Shown piece after piece: positions 51,209 through 61,509 of a stretch of 64,000 nucleotides of DNA; positions within the stretch are counted from its first letter, which is position 1; every line of letters begins with the position of its first letter. This DNA comes from Luteipulveratus halotolerans (GTDB lineage Bacteria > Actinomycetota > Actinomycetes > Actinomycetales > Dermatophilaceae). The position numbers were made by a program, and so were the translations under genes. The stretch spans positions 1,612,001-1,676,000 of the forward strand of contig NZ_LAIR01000002.1 in NCBI RefSeq assembly GCF_001247745.1, in the 5' to 3' direction. Under the pieces are notes generated by a model, which saw nothing but the letters and a program-made list of their open reading frames with translations, made no database searches and had not been told where the DNA came from.

Positions 51209-51224
51209 ATCTGCCACGGCACCG

Positions 51225-53486
51225 TCACGAAACGGAGATGCCACGGTTGTGGCCGATGGCGTCGAGGATCCAGTGCCGGCCGACTGTCCATCCGAGAAAA
51301 GGCGAACGCTCGCCGTCGACGGGCTGGCCATCCGCGACCTGGCGCAGGTGCACCACCAGTTCGTTCATGACCTGAGGCGCTGAGGTCGTCAATGAGCTGT
51401 CGCAGAGGAGCGCCTGAGCGCCCGCAGGATCAGCCACGCTCAGGAAGAAGACAGCCTGCCGCCAGGCATAGGCCGCGTCCTTCACCGTAGCGAGAGGGCG
51501 CCGCTGTCGGGATGCGAGCTCGAGCAGCGCGCCGGTGCGATCGATCGCATCGCGGGCGAGGTCGATCCAAGGCCGTGTCGGCTTCACGCCGATCGACACG
51601 AGAACGGCGAGGTTGTGCGTCGTCAGGATCTGGGATTGCTCGATGATCGTCCCGTTGGCTGCGACGGACGATGCACCGTCCGGCGTGCGTCCGGCGCGCG
51701 TCCAACAAAGGTCACCGAAGCCCAGCCCCGGCTCGGTCGGCCGAACTCCTCGCCGGATCCAACCGGACGACGTCTGGGGCTTGACGGGCTCGGCGAGACT
51801 CAGGATCTGCCCGGTATCGATTCCGTAGTAGTCGGCGTAAAGGGTGCCTCCGATGACTCGCGCCGCTCCATGAGCAGCCCGGCGGAACTTGTCCGAGAAC
51901 CGGCCCATGAAGATGTCGGCGGCCAACTCCTCCACGAGCGGAATGTCGTGGCCGCCGGCCGAGAGCAGATGGTGGAGTTCCTGAACCAGCGGATTCGGCA
52001 AGATCGTGGAAGGGAAGTGATCGAGCGCGAGCGCACCGACACGGCGGGCGACTGCCATCGCCTCATCCGTCGTGGCATGGCTGTATGCAATGACTGCACG
52101 CACCCAGGGAAGCTCGGTGATCTGGATCTGCTTCTCCAGATTGAGCAGTAGAAGCGACCGACGCCGGCGAAACGCCTTGTAGTTCGCGGCGGCCAGCCTT
52201 GCGAGGGCTTGGTCGGCGAAACCCGAGGCGACGACTGACGCGCTGATCCGGGGCACCAACGCAGCGAGCACTTCGGCCGACGGCACCACGCCTCCCTTGA
52301 GCAGTACCTCAATCGGAGCCGAATGCGCACGAGTCAGCACCCGGGGAACGATCGGGGGCATCGCGGAGCCTTCTGGGACTCCGGACTGAGCTGCTTCCTC
52401 CGGAGTGACGTCTCCGGAGAAGGCTTCCGGCTGCTCAATGCCCTCGGCCGAATCGAGGCTGTTCAGACGCTCAGCAGCGACTGCCGCGAGTTGGCTGTGT
52501 GCCGGCGACATCGCGACAACTCGCTGCCAATCCCGCAGAGCGGCGTGCTCCTTGGACCCCGGCCGTCCACGCTTCGCGATCTGGCCCTCGATGGCACACC
52601 GGACCAGGCCGATGTCGCGGCCGGGCAGATCCTCGCCGCGACCGACAGCCCTCAGCGCACGGAGCAGGATGGCAAGGTTCTCCTTCGGCTTCCTGTGCTT
52701 CGTGCAGAGTGTGTGCGTCGCCGCGAGACGGTCGTACTCGTCGACAAGCGCGGAGGCAGTGGCGCGCCAGGCGGCGTCATAGTCCAATGAGACCTGACCG
52801 TCCCGGTACCGCTCGAGCCATAGCGAGAGAACTCGCTCGCCGAAAGGGTTCCATACGGCAAGTGCCTCGCGCTGAGCCTCCACCCGTACGTTCGGCTCCC
52901 GGCTGCGAAGCGCGTCAGCTGCTTCGCCCGCCGAGATCCGAAAGACGTGGTCCGGTGGTGTGACTGAAGCGTTCGCAGGCTTCGGCGCCAACCTGAGCTT
53001 CTCGGCGTACGGCGCCACTGCCTCCAGCACATCGAGCGCTGCTGCCCGGTCTCCCGCACGCACGAGCCACGCCATGGTGAGAAGTGCTGCGTCCTCGGGG
53101 ATGTCGACCCGATAGGCGCCTGAGTCGAGAAGGTCGTACAACTCGTCGAGGCCCGCGTCGGTGAGGTAGTACCCGAAGATCAGTCGCCGCGCTGCCGGAA
53201 TTCCCAGCCGAAGGGCGAGGGCAATCTCGTCGGCCTGCAGCGGCACCTCGGCCAGGGCGCTGCCCGTGGCGAACCCTCCACGAAGCACTTCGAGCGTCAC
53301 CCAGCTCGGAAGTCCTCGAGCAGGGACGCGCGAGCCGACCTCGACGCCTCCGTCAGCCATCCGCTCCATGGCCTGAACCCAACGCTGGGCACGCCCATCG
53401 GCACGGCGGCGCACGTCGGGATCCTCGTGCGTGGTCGCCGTGAGGAAGGCCTTGCTCAGCTGCCCGAGCGCATAGCTGTTCGTCAT
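51225..53486 (-). CDS. Large orphan protein, 753 residues, function unknown
   Basis: The protein is mostly helical with no signal peptide or membrane span. The N half looks like helical repeats (ALALRLGIPAARRLIFGYYL, WLVRAGDRAAALDVLEAVA). The middle has an acidic, low-complexity stretch near residue 350. The most patterned part is the C half: PNPLVQELHHLLSAGGHDIP, VEELAADIFMGRFSDKFRRAA, TLYADYYGIDTGQI and SQILTTHNLAVLVSIG. I recall proteins with similar ADIFMG and TTHNLA segments in other bacteria, annotated only as hypothetical. Its codon use looks less biased than its neighbours. It sits in front of a tRNA cluster and may be acquired DNA. No function is proposed. Confidence 0.75.
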   Translation of the reverse strand: MTNSYALGQLSKAFLTATTHEDPDVRRRADGRAQRWVQAMERMADGGVEVGSRVPARGLPSWVTLEVLRGGFATGSALAEVPLQADEIALALRLGIPAARRLIFGYYLTDAGLDELYDLLDSGAYRVDIPEDAALLTMAWLVRAGDRAAALDVLEAVAPYAEKLRLAPKPANASVTPPDHVFRISAGEAADALRSREPNVRVEAQREALAVWNPFGERVLSLWLERYRDGQVSLDYDAAWRATASALVDEYDRLAATHTLCTKHRKPKENLAILLRALRAVGRGEDLPGRDIGLVRCAIEGQIAKRGRPGSKEHAALRDWQRVVAMSPAHSQLAAVAAERLNSLDSAEGIEQPEAFSGDVTPEEAAQSGVPEGSAMPPIVPRVLTRAHSAPIEVLLKGGVVPSAEVLAALVPRISASVVASGFADQALARLAAANYKAFRRRRSLLLLNLEKQIQITELPWVRAVIAYSHATTDEAMAVARRVGALALDHFPSTILPNPLVQELHHLLSAGGHDIPLVEELAADIFMGRFSDKFRRAAHGAARVIGGTLYADYYGIDTGQILSLAEPVKPQTSSGWIRRGVRPTEPGLGFGDLCWTRAGRTPDGASSVAANGTIIEQSQILTTHNLAVLVSIGVKPTRPWIDLARDAIDRTGALLELASRQRRPLATVKDAAYAWRQAVFFLSVADPAGAQALLCDSSLTTSAPQVMNELVVHLRQVADGQPVDGERSPFLGWTVGRHWILDAIGHNRGISVS

Positions 53487-53629
53487 CGTCCGCCTGTCCA
53501 GGTTGTTGTCGCTTGCGCGGAAGGTTCTGCCCCTGCGCCCTCCGGGCCTCGAGCCCGGTGCTCTGCCCTCAAGGCCGACTCTGTCGAGCGCTTCACCGAC
53601 GCGAAGCCGGTCGACAACTGGCGTTGAGT

Positions 53630-53992
53630 TCAGCCGCCCGGGCGAAAGTGCTCGAGGAACTCCCCGACAACCGCAGCGAAGCGTGGGACATCAAGCCAGT
53701 CGTTGTACCCGGGCGCGCGATCGACGACGTCGTCCGACGCAGATCCACTCCAGTACTCCAGGTCAGCCCACCCGCCGGCGTACAGGACGAGCCTGCCCTC
53801 CTCGCTTCCTCGATGGACCTCGACGCCGACCGAGTACGGCGCCCGAATGGTCGCACGCTCCGTCGCCCACGGGGTGTCGTAGTCGTCGCCCATGTCCTTC
53901 CACGTGAGCGGACTGATGTCGAGGTCACAACGCTTGCTGAGCCGGACGGTCAGCTCGGCTGCCGCGGCGTCGAGGTCGATGTGGAGATCCAC
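53630..53992 (-). CDS. Small acidic hypothetical protein
   Basis: About 120 residues from the GTG at 53992, with LHIDLDAAAAELTVRL, CDLDISPLTWKDMGDDYD and YAGGWADLEYWSG. It is acidic and has no signal peptide. The frame is open up to 54106 but the extra part looks non-coding. Its size, acidity and place beside the orphan 753-residue gene recall small immunity-type proteins, but I see no toxin partner. Transcribed toward the orphan gene, 143 bases upstream of it. The start is not supported by a strong ribosome binding site. Confidence 0.5.
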   Translation of the reverse strand: MDLHIDLDAAAAELTVRLSKRCDLDISPLTWKDMGDDYDTPWATERATIRAPYSVGVEVHRGSEEGRLVLYAGGWADLEYWSGSASDDVVDRAPGYNDWLDVPRFAAVVGEFLEHFRPGG

Positions 53993-54128
53993 GGTGCTGA
54001 TTCTCGCAGCCCCAAGAACAAGGACAGGGGCCAAACCTGTCCAGCGCCCGAGCGTTCCCGCACTGCAGGGGCCAACTCGTTCTGTGGCCCTCGCATCCGA
54101 GAGCAACCGACGCGCGGGGAAAACAAAA

Positions 54129-54165
54129 GGCCCCTGACTCTGCGTTTCCGCAGGTCAGGGGCCTA
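54129..54165 (-). terminator. Rho-independent terminator of the tRNA cluster
   Basis: On the minus strand a GC-rich stem (AGGCCCCTGAC pairing with GTCAGGGGCCT plus an inner TGCG/CGCA) is followed by TTTTGTTTT. It lies just past the tRNA-Val(GAC) 3' end. Confidence 0.85.
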
Positions 54166-54172
54166 ATCCTCT

Positions 54173-54247
54173 GGTGGGCGATACTGGGTTTGAACCAGTG
54201 ACCTCTTCCGTGTCAAGGAAGCGCGCTACCGCTGCGCCAATCGCCCT
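54173..54247 (-). tRNA. tRNA-Val (anticodon GAC)
   Basis: The acceptor GGGCGAT/ATCGCCC, D arm GGCGCAGCGGTAGCGC, anticodon loop TTGACAC in a CTTCC/GGAAG stem, and T arm CTGGTTCAAACCCAG are present. CCA is encoded at 54173-54175. It is last in the minus-strand cluster. Confidence 0.96.
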
Positions 54248-54250
54248 GAC

Positions 54251-54274
54251 CTGATCCCCGCGAAGGGATCAGGA
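54251..54274. repeat. 9-bp hairpin between tRNA-Val and tRNA-Gly copy 1
   Basis: CCTGATCCC pairs with GGGATCAGG around CGCGAA, filling the gap of 29 bases between the two tRNA genes. It may guide processing of the joint precursor. A similar but shorter repeat lies at 54713-54729 upstream of the other tRNA-Gly copy. Confidence 0.5.
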
Positions 54275-54276
54275 GA

Positions 54277-54349
54277 GCGGACAACCGGGCTCGAACCGGC
54301 GACCTCAACCTTGGCAAGGTTGCGCTCTACCAACTGAGCTATGTCCGCC
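54277..54349 (-). tRNA. tRNA-Gly (anticodon GCC), copy 1
   Basis: Acceptor GCGGACA/TGTCCGC, anticodon loop TTGCCAA in a CAACC/GGTTG stem, and T arm CCGGTTCGAGCCCGG are all present. Discriminator is U as expected for glycine. No CCA is encoded (CTC follows). The mature sequence equals copy 2 at 54732-54804 exactly. Confidence 0.96.
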
Positions 54350-54586
54350 TGCTGCGCTCTGGCCGAAGCCGTCTGCGCAACGGAGAGAACTGTATCCGAC
54401 GAACGCCCCGAGTCACAAAACGGCTCCCCACGGGCGGGTGATCCGGGCCTTTCCGGCCCCGGAACGCCGCGTGAACACAGGGCTCGACGACTGATGCGCA
54501 GGACGGTCGCCGCCCCTCGGCGTGGACCCGAACGGCGGCGCCCGCGTGGACGCCAGGCGTACGACGACGGGGTCCGGACACGACAA

Positions 54587-54617
54587 AGCCGACGCGCCCG
54601 GAAGGGCCGCGTCGGCT
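54587..54617. terminator. Hairpin downstream of tRNA-Cys
   Basis: AGCCGACGCG (54587-54596) pairs with CGCGTCGGCT (54608-54617), with an extra inner CCC/GGG. It lies 3 bases past the tRNA-Cys 3' end. The stretch between it and tRNA-Gly copy 1 (54350-54586) has no gene. Confidence 0.55.
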
Positions 54618-54619
54618 GT

Positions 54620-54693
54620 TGGAGGTGGAGACGGGATTTGAACCCGTGTAGACGGCTTTGCAGGCCGTTGCCTCGCCTCTCGGCCACTCCACC
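54620..54693 (-). tRNA. tRNA-Cys (anticodon GCA)
   Basis: Acceptor GGTGGAG/CTCCACC, anticodon loop CTGCAAA in an ACGGC/GCCGT stem, T arm CGGGTTCAAATCCCG. Discriminator U and an encoded CCA at 54620-54622. Confidence 0.96.
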
Positions 54694-54731
54694 ACGCCCG
54701 GCGAACCGGGCAGATCTCACGAGGAGATCAG

Positions 54732-54804
54732 AGCGGACAACCGGGCTCGAACCGGCGACCTCAACCTTGGCAAGGTTGCGCTCTACCAACTGAGCTATGT
54801 CCGC
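54732..54804 (-). tRNA. tRNA-Gly (anticodon GCC), copy 2
   Basis: Identical to copy 1 over the whole mature tRNA, again with U as the discriminator and no encoded CCA. It is the first gene of the minus-strand cluster, 48 bases past the YihY gene stop. Confidence 0.96.
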
Positions 54805-54852
54805 AGAGGTCTGGCGAGGACTCCCGACCGGGCGTCTCGCTGCCCGCCGACC

Positions 54853-55887
54853 CTAGCCGATGGCGCGGGACGAGTCCAAGCCGGTGCCCTCGTCGTCTCC
54901 GCCGTCGTCACGACTACGTGCGGCGCGCTCCTCCACCGGGAGCAGCCGGGCGACACCGTCGCCGATCCACTCCTTGGCCTTCTCGTGCAGCGGAGCCAGC
55001 TCGGGCGGCGGCCACAGACGCGACGCCGCGGCGTTGAGCGCCGCACCGATCAGGACGCCGATACCGAGGAAGTAGAGCCAGATCAGGATGACGATCGTCG
55101 CGGACAGCGGGCCGTAGACCGTGAACCCGTCGACCGAGTTGCCGAGGAACCAGCGCAGCCCGAACGACGACAGCACCCAGATCACCAGCGTCAGCGTCGC
55201 GCCGGGGAGGTCGCGCACCCAGGGCGCCCGCTTGGGCGTGGCGATGAAGAACAGCGTCGCGAACCCGATGATCGTGACGCCGCCGACCACGGGCCAGTAG
55301 AAGATCATCAGGAACTCCAGCTCGGGCGGCACCGCCTTGCTCAGCAGATCAGGTCCGAGCAGCATGAGCGGGATCAGCACCGCGGCGAAGAGCAACGAGA
55401 CGAAGTACAGCGACAGGCTCATCACGCGGGTCTGGATGATGCCGCGCATCCCGCCCTGGCCGTACATGATCGAGATCGTGTCGAGCAGGACGTTGAGACA
55501 TCGCGACCCGGACCACAGGCTCAGCAGGAACCCGATCGAGATGACGTCGGCGCGACCGCCGCTCAGGGCGTTGTCGAGGGTGGGCTGGATGACGCCGGTA
55601 ATCACGTCCGGGGTGAGGAATTGGTCGGCGTAGTCGATGATGTTGGTCTTGACCCGCTCCCGAACGTCCGAGCCCAGCGGCTTGGCGAGATAACCGACCG
55701 CACCCAGCAGTCCGAAGATCAGGGGCGGCAGCGACAGCAGCGCGAAGAACCCCGCCTCGGCGGCGAGACCCGTGACCCGCCACCGCATGCACACGCGTAC
55801 GGTCTCGGCCGTGAGTCGGGCCAGGCCGAGCAGCCCTGGCACGACGGACAGGATCGCTCGCAGCCGGGACTTCAGCCCCTTCACCAC
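54853..55887 (-). CDS. YihY/virulence factor BrkB family membrane protein
   Basis: The 344-residue integral membrane protein has about six helices. GLAAEAGFFALLSLPPLIFGLL (split as GLAAEAGFFALLSLPP and LIFGLL), GFLLSLWSGSRCLNVLLD, and VYGPLSATIVILIWLYF are YihY signatures. An acidic and Arg-rich C-terminal tail follows. The GTG at 55887 follows AGGAGG by 6 bases; the longer frame to 56004 is not supported. The function of the family is unsettled; older RNase BN claims do not hold. Confidence 0.9.
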   Translation of the reverse strand: MVKGLKSRLRAILSVVPGLLGLARLTAETVRVCMRWRVTGLAAEAGFFALLSLPPLIFGLLGAVGYLAKPLGSDVRERVKTNIIDYADQFLTPDVITGVIQPTLDNALSGGRADVISIGFLLSLWSGSRCLNVLLDTISIMYGQGGMRGIIQTRVMSLSLYFVSLLFAAVLIPLMLLGPDLLSKAVPPELEFLMIFYWPVVGGVTIIGFATLFFIATPKRAPWVRDLPGATLTLVIWVLSSFGLRWFLGNSVDGFTVYGPLSATIVILIWLYFLGIGVLIGAALNAAASRLWPPPELAPLHEKAKEWIGDGVARLLPVEERAARSRDDGGDDEGTGLDSSRAIG

Positions 55888-55996
55888 GCGATGCCTCCTG
55901 GCGCCAGTGCGATCACGCAGACCACGGTAGCCGCGCCACGCCGCAGCTCCGTGCACCACAATGGCCCGTGAGTCGAGCGGGACGCGAAAGGACGAT

Positions 55997-58114
<2,118 letters not shown>

Positions 58115-58117
58115 CCT

Positions 58118-59080
58118 CTAGGACTCCTGGAGGCGGGCCTTCTCGGCCTCGACGTCGAAGGTCGCCTCGGGCCACTGCGGGTCGAGCTCGCGCAGGTGCT
58201 CCAGCAGCAGCTGCTGGACCGCGAGCCGCGCGTACCACTTGCGGTCGGCCGGCACCACGAACCACGGCGCCTCGTCGGTGGAGGTCCGGTCGAGCAATGC
58301 TTGGTACGACTCCTGGTAGGCGTCCCAGTACTCGCGCTCGTCGATGTCGCCGGGGTTGTACTTCCAGTGCTTGTCAGGGCGGTCGAGCCGCTCGGTCAGA
58401 CGTGCCTTCTGCTCCTCGGAGGAGATGTGGAGCATCACCTTGATGATCGTCGTGCCCTTGTCGACGACGCCCTTCTCGAAGGTGTTGATCTGGCCGTAGC
58501 GCCGCATCCACGTCGAGCGGGGTACCAGGTCGTGCACGCGCACGATCAGGACGTCCTCGTACTGCGACCGGTCGAAGACCCCGATGTAGCCGGGCTTCGG
58601 CAGCGCGTTGCGGATGCGCCACAGGAAGGGGTGCGCCTGTTCTTCCTTGGTGGGCGCCTTGAACGACGTCAGCTGGATGCCCTGCGGGTCGACGGCGCCG
58701 ACGACGTGGCGCATGATGCCGCCCTTACCGGAGGTGTCCATGCCCTGGATCAGCAGCAGGACTGACCGACCCTCGCCGTCGCGGCCCTCGGCGTAGAGAC
58801 GCTCCTGCAGGTCGGCGAGCTCGTCGTCGACCGAGCTCATGATCTCGGCGGCGTCGTCCTTGTCTCCGTCGAAACCGGGCGTGGAGTGCGGGTCGACGTC
58901 GGCGAGCACGAAGCCCTCGGTGACCTTGAGCTCGTCACGCAGGGCGGCCGACAGACCGCCGGAGGACTTCGTGTCCTTGTCCTTGCCCTTGTCGGACTTG
59001 TCGGACTTGTCGGACTTCTTGACCTTGAGGTCGTCGTCCTTCTTCGACTTCTTCTTGTCGTCCTTCTTCTTCTTGCCCAT
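58118..59080 (-). CDS. ppk2: Polyphosphate kinase 2 family protein
   Basis: PPK2 enzymes transfer phosphate between polyphosphate and nucleotides. The core has Walker A GMDTSGKGG, GIQLTSFKAPTKEEQAHPFLW (in part SFKAPTKEEQAHPFLW), Walker B FDRSQYEDVLIVRV and DRPDKHWKYNPGDIDER. The first 42 residues are almost all Lys, Asp and Ser with a 9-base tandem repeat encoding KSD units. ATG 59080 follows AGGATG. Whether it prefers AMP or ADP is not evident. Confidence 0.93.
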   Translation of the reverse strand: MGKKKKDDKKKSKKDDDLKVKKSDKSDKSDKGKDKDTKSSGGLSAALRDELKVTEGFVLADVDPHSTPGFDGDKDDAAEIMSSVDDELADLQERLYAEGRDGEGRSVLLLIQGMDTSGKGGIMRHVVGAVDPQGIQLTSFKAPTKEEQAHPFLWRIRNALPKPGYIGVFDRSQYEDVLIVRVHDLVPRSTWMRRYGQINTFEKGVVDKGTTIIKVMLHISSEEQKARLTERLDRPDKHWKYNPGDIDEREYWDAYQESYQALLDRTSTDEAPWFVVPADRKWYARLAVQQLLLEHLRELDPQWPEATFDVEAEKARLQES

Positions 59081-59116
59081 GGGTCATCCTGACACGACGA
59101 CAGGTTTGATGGACTC

Positions 59117-59863
59117 ATGCACCAGTTGCTCCCGGCCCCAGACCATTCCGGCGACGTGTCCGACGCCGACCTGATCGCGCTGTACGACACCCCGGGGTCG
59201 TCCGAGACGCTCGTCCGGCTCAACATGGTCAGCACTCTCGACGGATCCGGTGTCGGCGCGGACGGCCGGTCCGGCTCGATCAACACACCGGCCGACAACG
59301 CCGTGTTCGCCCTGCTGCGAGCGTGGTCCGACGTCGTCCTCGTCGGTGCGGGCACCGCGCGGGCGGAGAAGTACGAGCCGGCCGTCACCGATCAACGGTG
59401 GTCGTCGCTGCGCCGCGGCCGTGCCGCGCACCCCGCGATACTCGTCGTGACCGGCAGGGGGCGCGTGCCCGACCTGCTGCGCCCCCGCGAGGGCGGTGAC
59501 GTGCTGCTCGCGACCACGACGCTGGCCGACGACGCCGCCGTCCGCAGGAGCGAGGACGAGCTCGGCGCCCACAACGTCGTGCGAGCCGGCCGAGACAGCG
59601 TCGACCTCGCCGACGTCGTGGCCCGGCTCGCCGAACGCGGTCTGCGTCGGGTGCTGTGCGAGGGCGGACCGAGCCTGGCGGCTGACCTGATCGGCAACGA
59701 TCTCGTCGACGAGCTCTGCCTGACCTGGTCGCCCCTGGTCGTCGGAGGGGATGGCACGCGAATCCTCAACGGAGACAACGTGTCCGGGCGAGGGGCGCTG
59801 GCGTCCTTGCTGCACGAGGACGGCTCGCTCATCGGTCGATGGGACCTGCGACGGAATGGGTGA
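59117..59863 (+). CDS. RibD C-terminal-type reductase (pyrimidine reductase family)
   Basis: The 248-residue protein has the dihydrofolate reductase-like fold of RibD: LVRLNMVSTLDGSG, DNAVFALLRAWSDVVLVGAGTAR (as LLRAWSDVVLVGAGTAR), LRRVLCEGGPSLAADLI and DELCLTWSPLVVGG. RibD reduces a riboflavin precursor; this stand-alone form has no deaminase domain and no riboflavin genes nearby, so its substrate is uncertain. A TTTGAT lies 6 bases before the ATG. Confidence 0.88.
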   Translation: MHQLLPAPDHSGDVSDADLIALYDTPGSSETLVRLNMVSTLDGSGVGADGRSGSINTPADNAVFALLRAWSDVVLVGAGTARAEKYEPAVTDQRWSSLRRGRAAHPAILVVTGRGRVPDLLRPREGGDVLLATTTLADDAAVRRSEDELGAHNVVRAGRDSVDLADVVARLAERGLRRVLCEGGPSLAADLIGNDLVDELCLTWSPLVVGGDGTRILNGDNVSGRGALASLLHEDGSLIGRWDLRRNG

Positions 59864-59887
59864 TCCCGTACGCGCGTTGTCGCCGCA

Positions 59888-60910
59888 GTGACGATGCCGC
59901 TGTCGGTCCTCGACCTCTCCCCTGTCTCCGCCGGACGTACGTCGTCCGACGCCGTCCGCGAGACCATCGAGCTCGCACGCTCGACCGAGCGCGACGGCTA
60001 CGAACGCTTCTGGGTGGCGGAGCACCACAACATCGCGAGCGTCGCCAGCACGGCTCCCCCGGTGATGATCGCGTCGGTGGCCGCAGCGACCTCACGGATC
60101 CGCGTGGGTTCGGGCGGCATCATGCTGCCCAACCATGCGCCGCTCCAGGTCGCCGAGACGTTCCGGGTCCTCGAGGCGCTGCATCCCGGGCGCATCGACC
60201 TCGGCATCGGCCGGGCACCCGGCACCGATCAGCTCACCGCGTTGGCGCTGCGCCGCAGCCGTGAGGCGCTCGGCGCCGACGACTTCCCCCAGCAGTACGC
60301 CGAGCTGGTCGCCTACGTCGACGGGTTCCCCGAGGGCCACCCGTTCGAGCCCATCTCGGCTCAGCCCACCGACGTCCCGCTGCCTCCGGTCTGGATCCTG
60401 GGTTCCAGCCTGTTCGGTGCGCGCGCGGCCGGCGCGTTCGGGACGCCGTTCGCGTTCGCGGGACACTTCGGTACGGCAGATCCGGTCGAGGCGATGGAGG
60501 CCTACCGCGAGTCGTTCCGGCCCCAGCAGCGCGAAGGCGCCCCGACGAAGCCCTACTCGCTGCTCGCGGTCGCCGCGATCGCCTCGCCCAGCGAAGAGCG
60601 GGCGCACGCGCTCGCCCGCGCAGCGCAGCTGTCGATGGTGCGACTGCGCCAGAACCGGCCCGGTCCGCTGCCCTCTCCTGAGGAGGCGGCCGCGCACGAG
60701 TGGAGCGAGCTGGATGAGTCGATCGGGTCGGCGTTCGGGCAGTTCGCGACCGTCGGTACGCCCGATCAGGTCGCCGAGGGCATCCGGGCACGCGCGGAGG
60801 CTGCCGGTGCCGACGAGCTGATGGTCACGACCAACATCCACGACGCACAGGAGCGTCGCGACTCCTACAGCCTGCTCGCGCAGGCCTGGGGCCTATCGTC
60901 GGGCACATGA
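59888..60910 (+). CDS. Luciferase-like (LLM) flavin-dependent oxidoreductase
   Basis: The 340-residue protein belongs to the bacterial luciferase-like superfamily. VLDLSPV at the start, FWVAEHHNIASVAS, IRVGSGGIMLPNHAPL and HPGRIDLGIGRAPGTD are typical of the group 1 LLM enzymes, which use FMN (or F420). Substrate unknown. GTG 59888 is 24 bases after the RibD-like stop. Its stop overlaps the ATG of the PEBP gene (ATGA). Confidence 0.92.
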   Translation: MTMPLSVLDLSPVSAGRTSSDAVRETIELARSTERDGYERFWVAEHHNIASVASTAPPVMIASVAAATSRIRVGSGGIMLPNHAPLQVAETFRVLEALHPGRIDLGIGRAPGTDQLTALALRRSREALGADDFPQQYAELVAYVDGFPEGHPFEPISAQPTDVPLPPVWILGSSLFGARAAGAFGTPFAFAGHFGTADPVEAMEAYRESFRPQQREGAPTKPYSLLAVAAIASPSEERAHALARAAQLSMVRLRQNRPGPLPSPEEAAAHEWSELDESIGSAFGQFATVGTPDQVAEGIRARAEAAGADELMVTTNIHDAQERRDSYSLLAQAWGLSSGT

Positions 60911-61455
60911 GTCTTGATCGCCCTGAGCACCCCGATCCGTACTCCCTCCTCCCCCAGGTCCCGTCCCTGCAGGTGACCAGTGAGTCCTTCAGCGACGGCG
61001 ACGCGCTGCCGGACGCACAGGTCTTCGACGACTGGGGCATGACCGGCGGCAACACCTCGCCGCAGCTGTCGTGGTCCGGCGCGCCAGAGGGCACGACGTC
61101 CTACATCGTGACCTGCTTCGACCCCGACGCACCCACTCCTTCGGGATGGTGGCACTGGCTGCTGGTCGGCCTGCCCGCCGACACGACGTCGTTGCCGGCG
61201 GGCGCCGGGTCCGGCACCGATCTGCCGGAGGGTGCCTTCCAGGTGCGCAACGACTTCGGCAACAAGCGCTACGACGGCGCCGCTCCCCCAGCCGGTGACG
61301 GGCCGCACCGCTACATGTTCGCCGTGCAGGCGATCGGTGGTGAGCCGCTCGGCCTCGACGACAGCGCCAGCGCGGCCGCGACGATGGGTACGGCCGTCGG
61401 TCAGATCCTCGCGCGCGGCGTCATCACCGCGACGTTCGAGGTCCCGGCCTCCTGA
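60907..61455 (+). CDS. YbhB/YbcL family phosphatidylethanolamine-binding-like protein
   Basis: The 182-residue protein has the PEBP motifs NTSPQLSWSGAPEGT, CFDPDAPTPSGWWHWL and GPHRYMFAVQAIG. The ligand-binding site residues of the family (DPDAP, GPH-R) are present. No signal peptide. The ATG overlaps the LLM stop, so translation is coupled. Function in bacteria is mostly unknown. Confidence 0.93.
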   Translation: MSLDRPEHPDPYSLLPQVPSLQVTSESFSDGDALPDAQVFDDWGMTGGNTSPQLSWSGAPEGTTSYIVTCFDPDAPTPSGWWHWLLVGLPADTTSLPAGAGSGTDLPEGAFQVRNDFGNKRYDGAAPPAGDGPHRYMFAVQAIGGEPLGLDDSASAAATMGTAVGQILARGVITATFEVPAS

Positions 61456-61464
61456 CGTCCTGCC

Positions 61465-61503
61465 GTACGCCGCCCGCTCACCCCGCGTGAACGGGCGGCG
61501 TAC
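61465..61503. terminator. Strong bidirectional hairpin between PEBP gene and desD
   Basis: A perfect 12-bp stem (61465-61476 with 61492-61503), with an inner 4-bp stem in the loop, lies between the convergent PEBP and desD genes. Confidence 0.75.
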
Positions 61504-61509
61504 GTCGTC

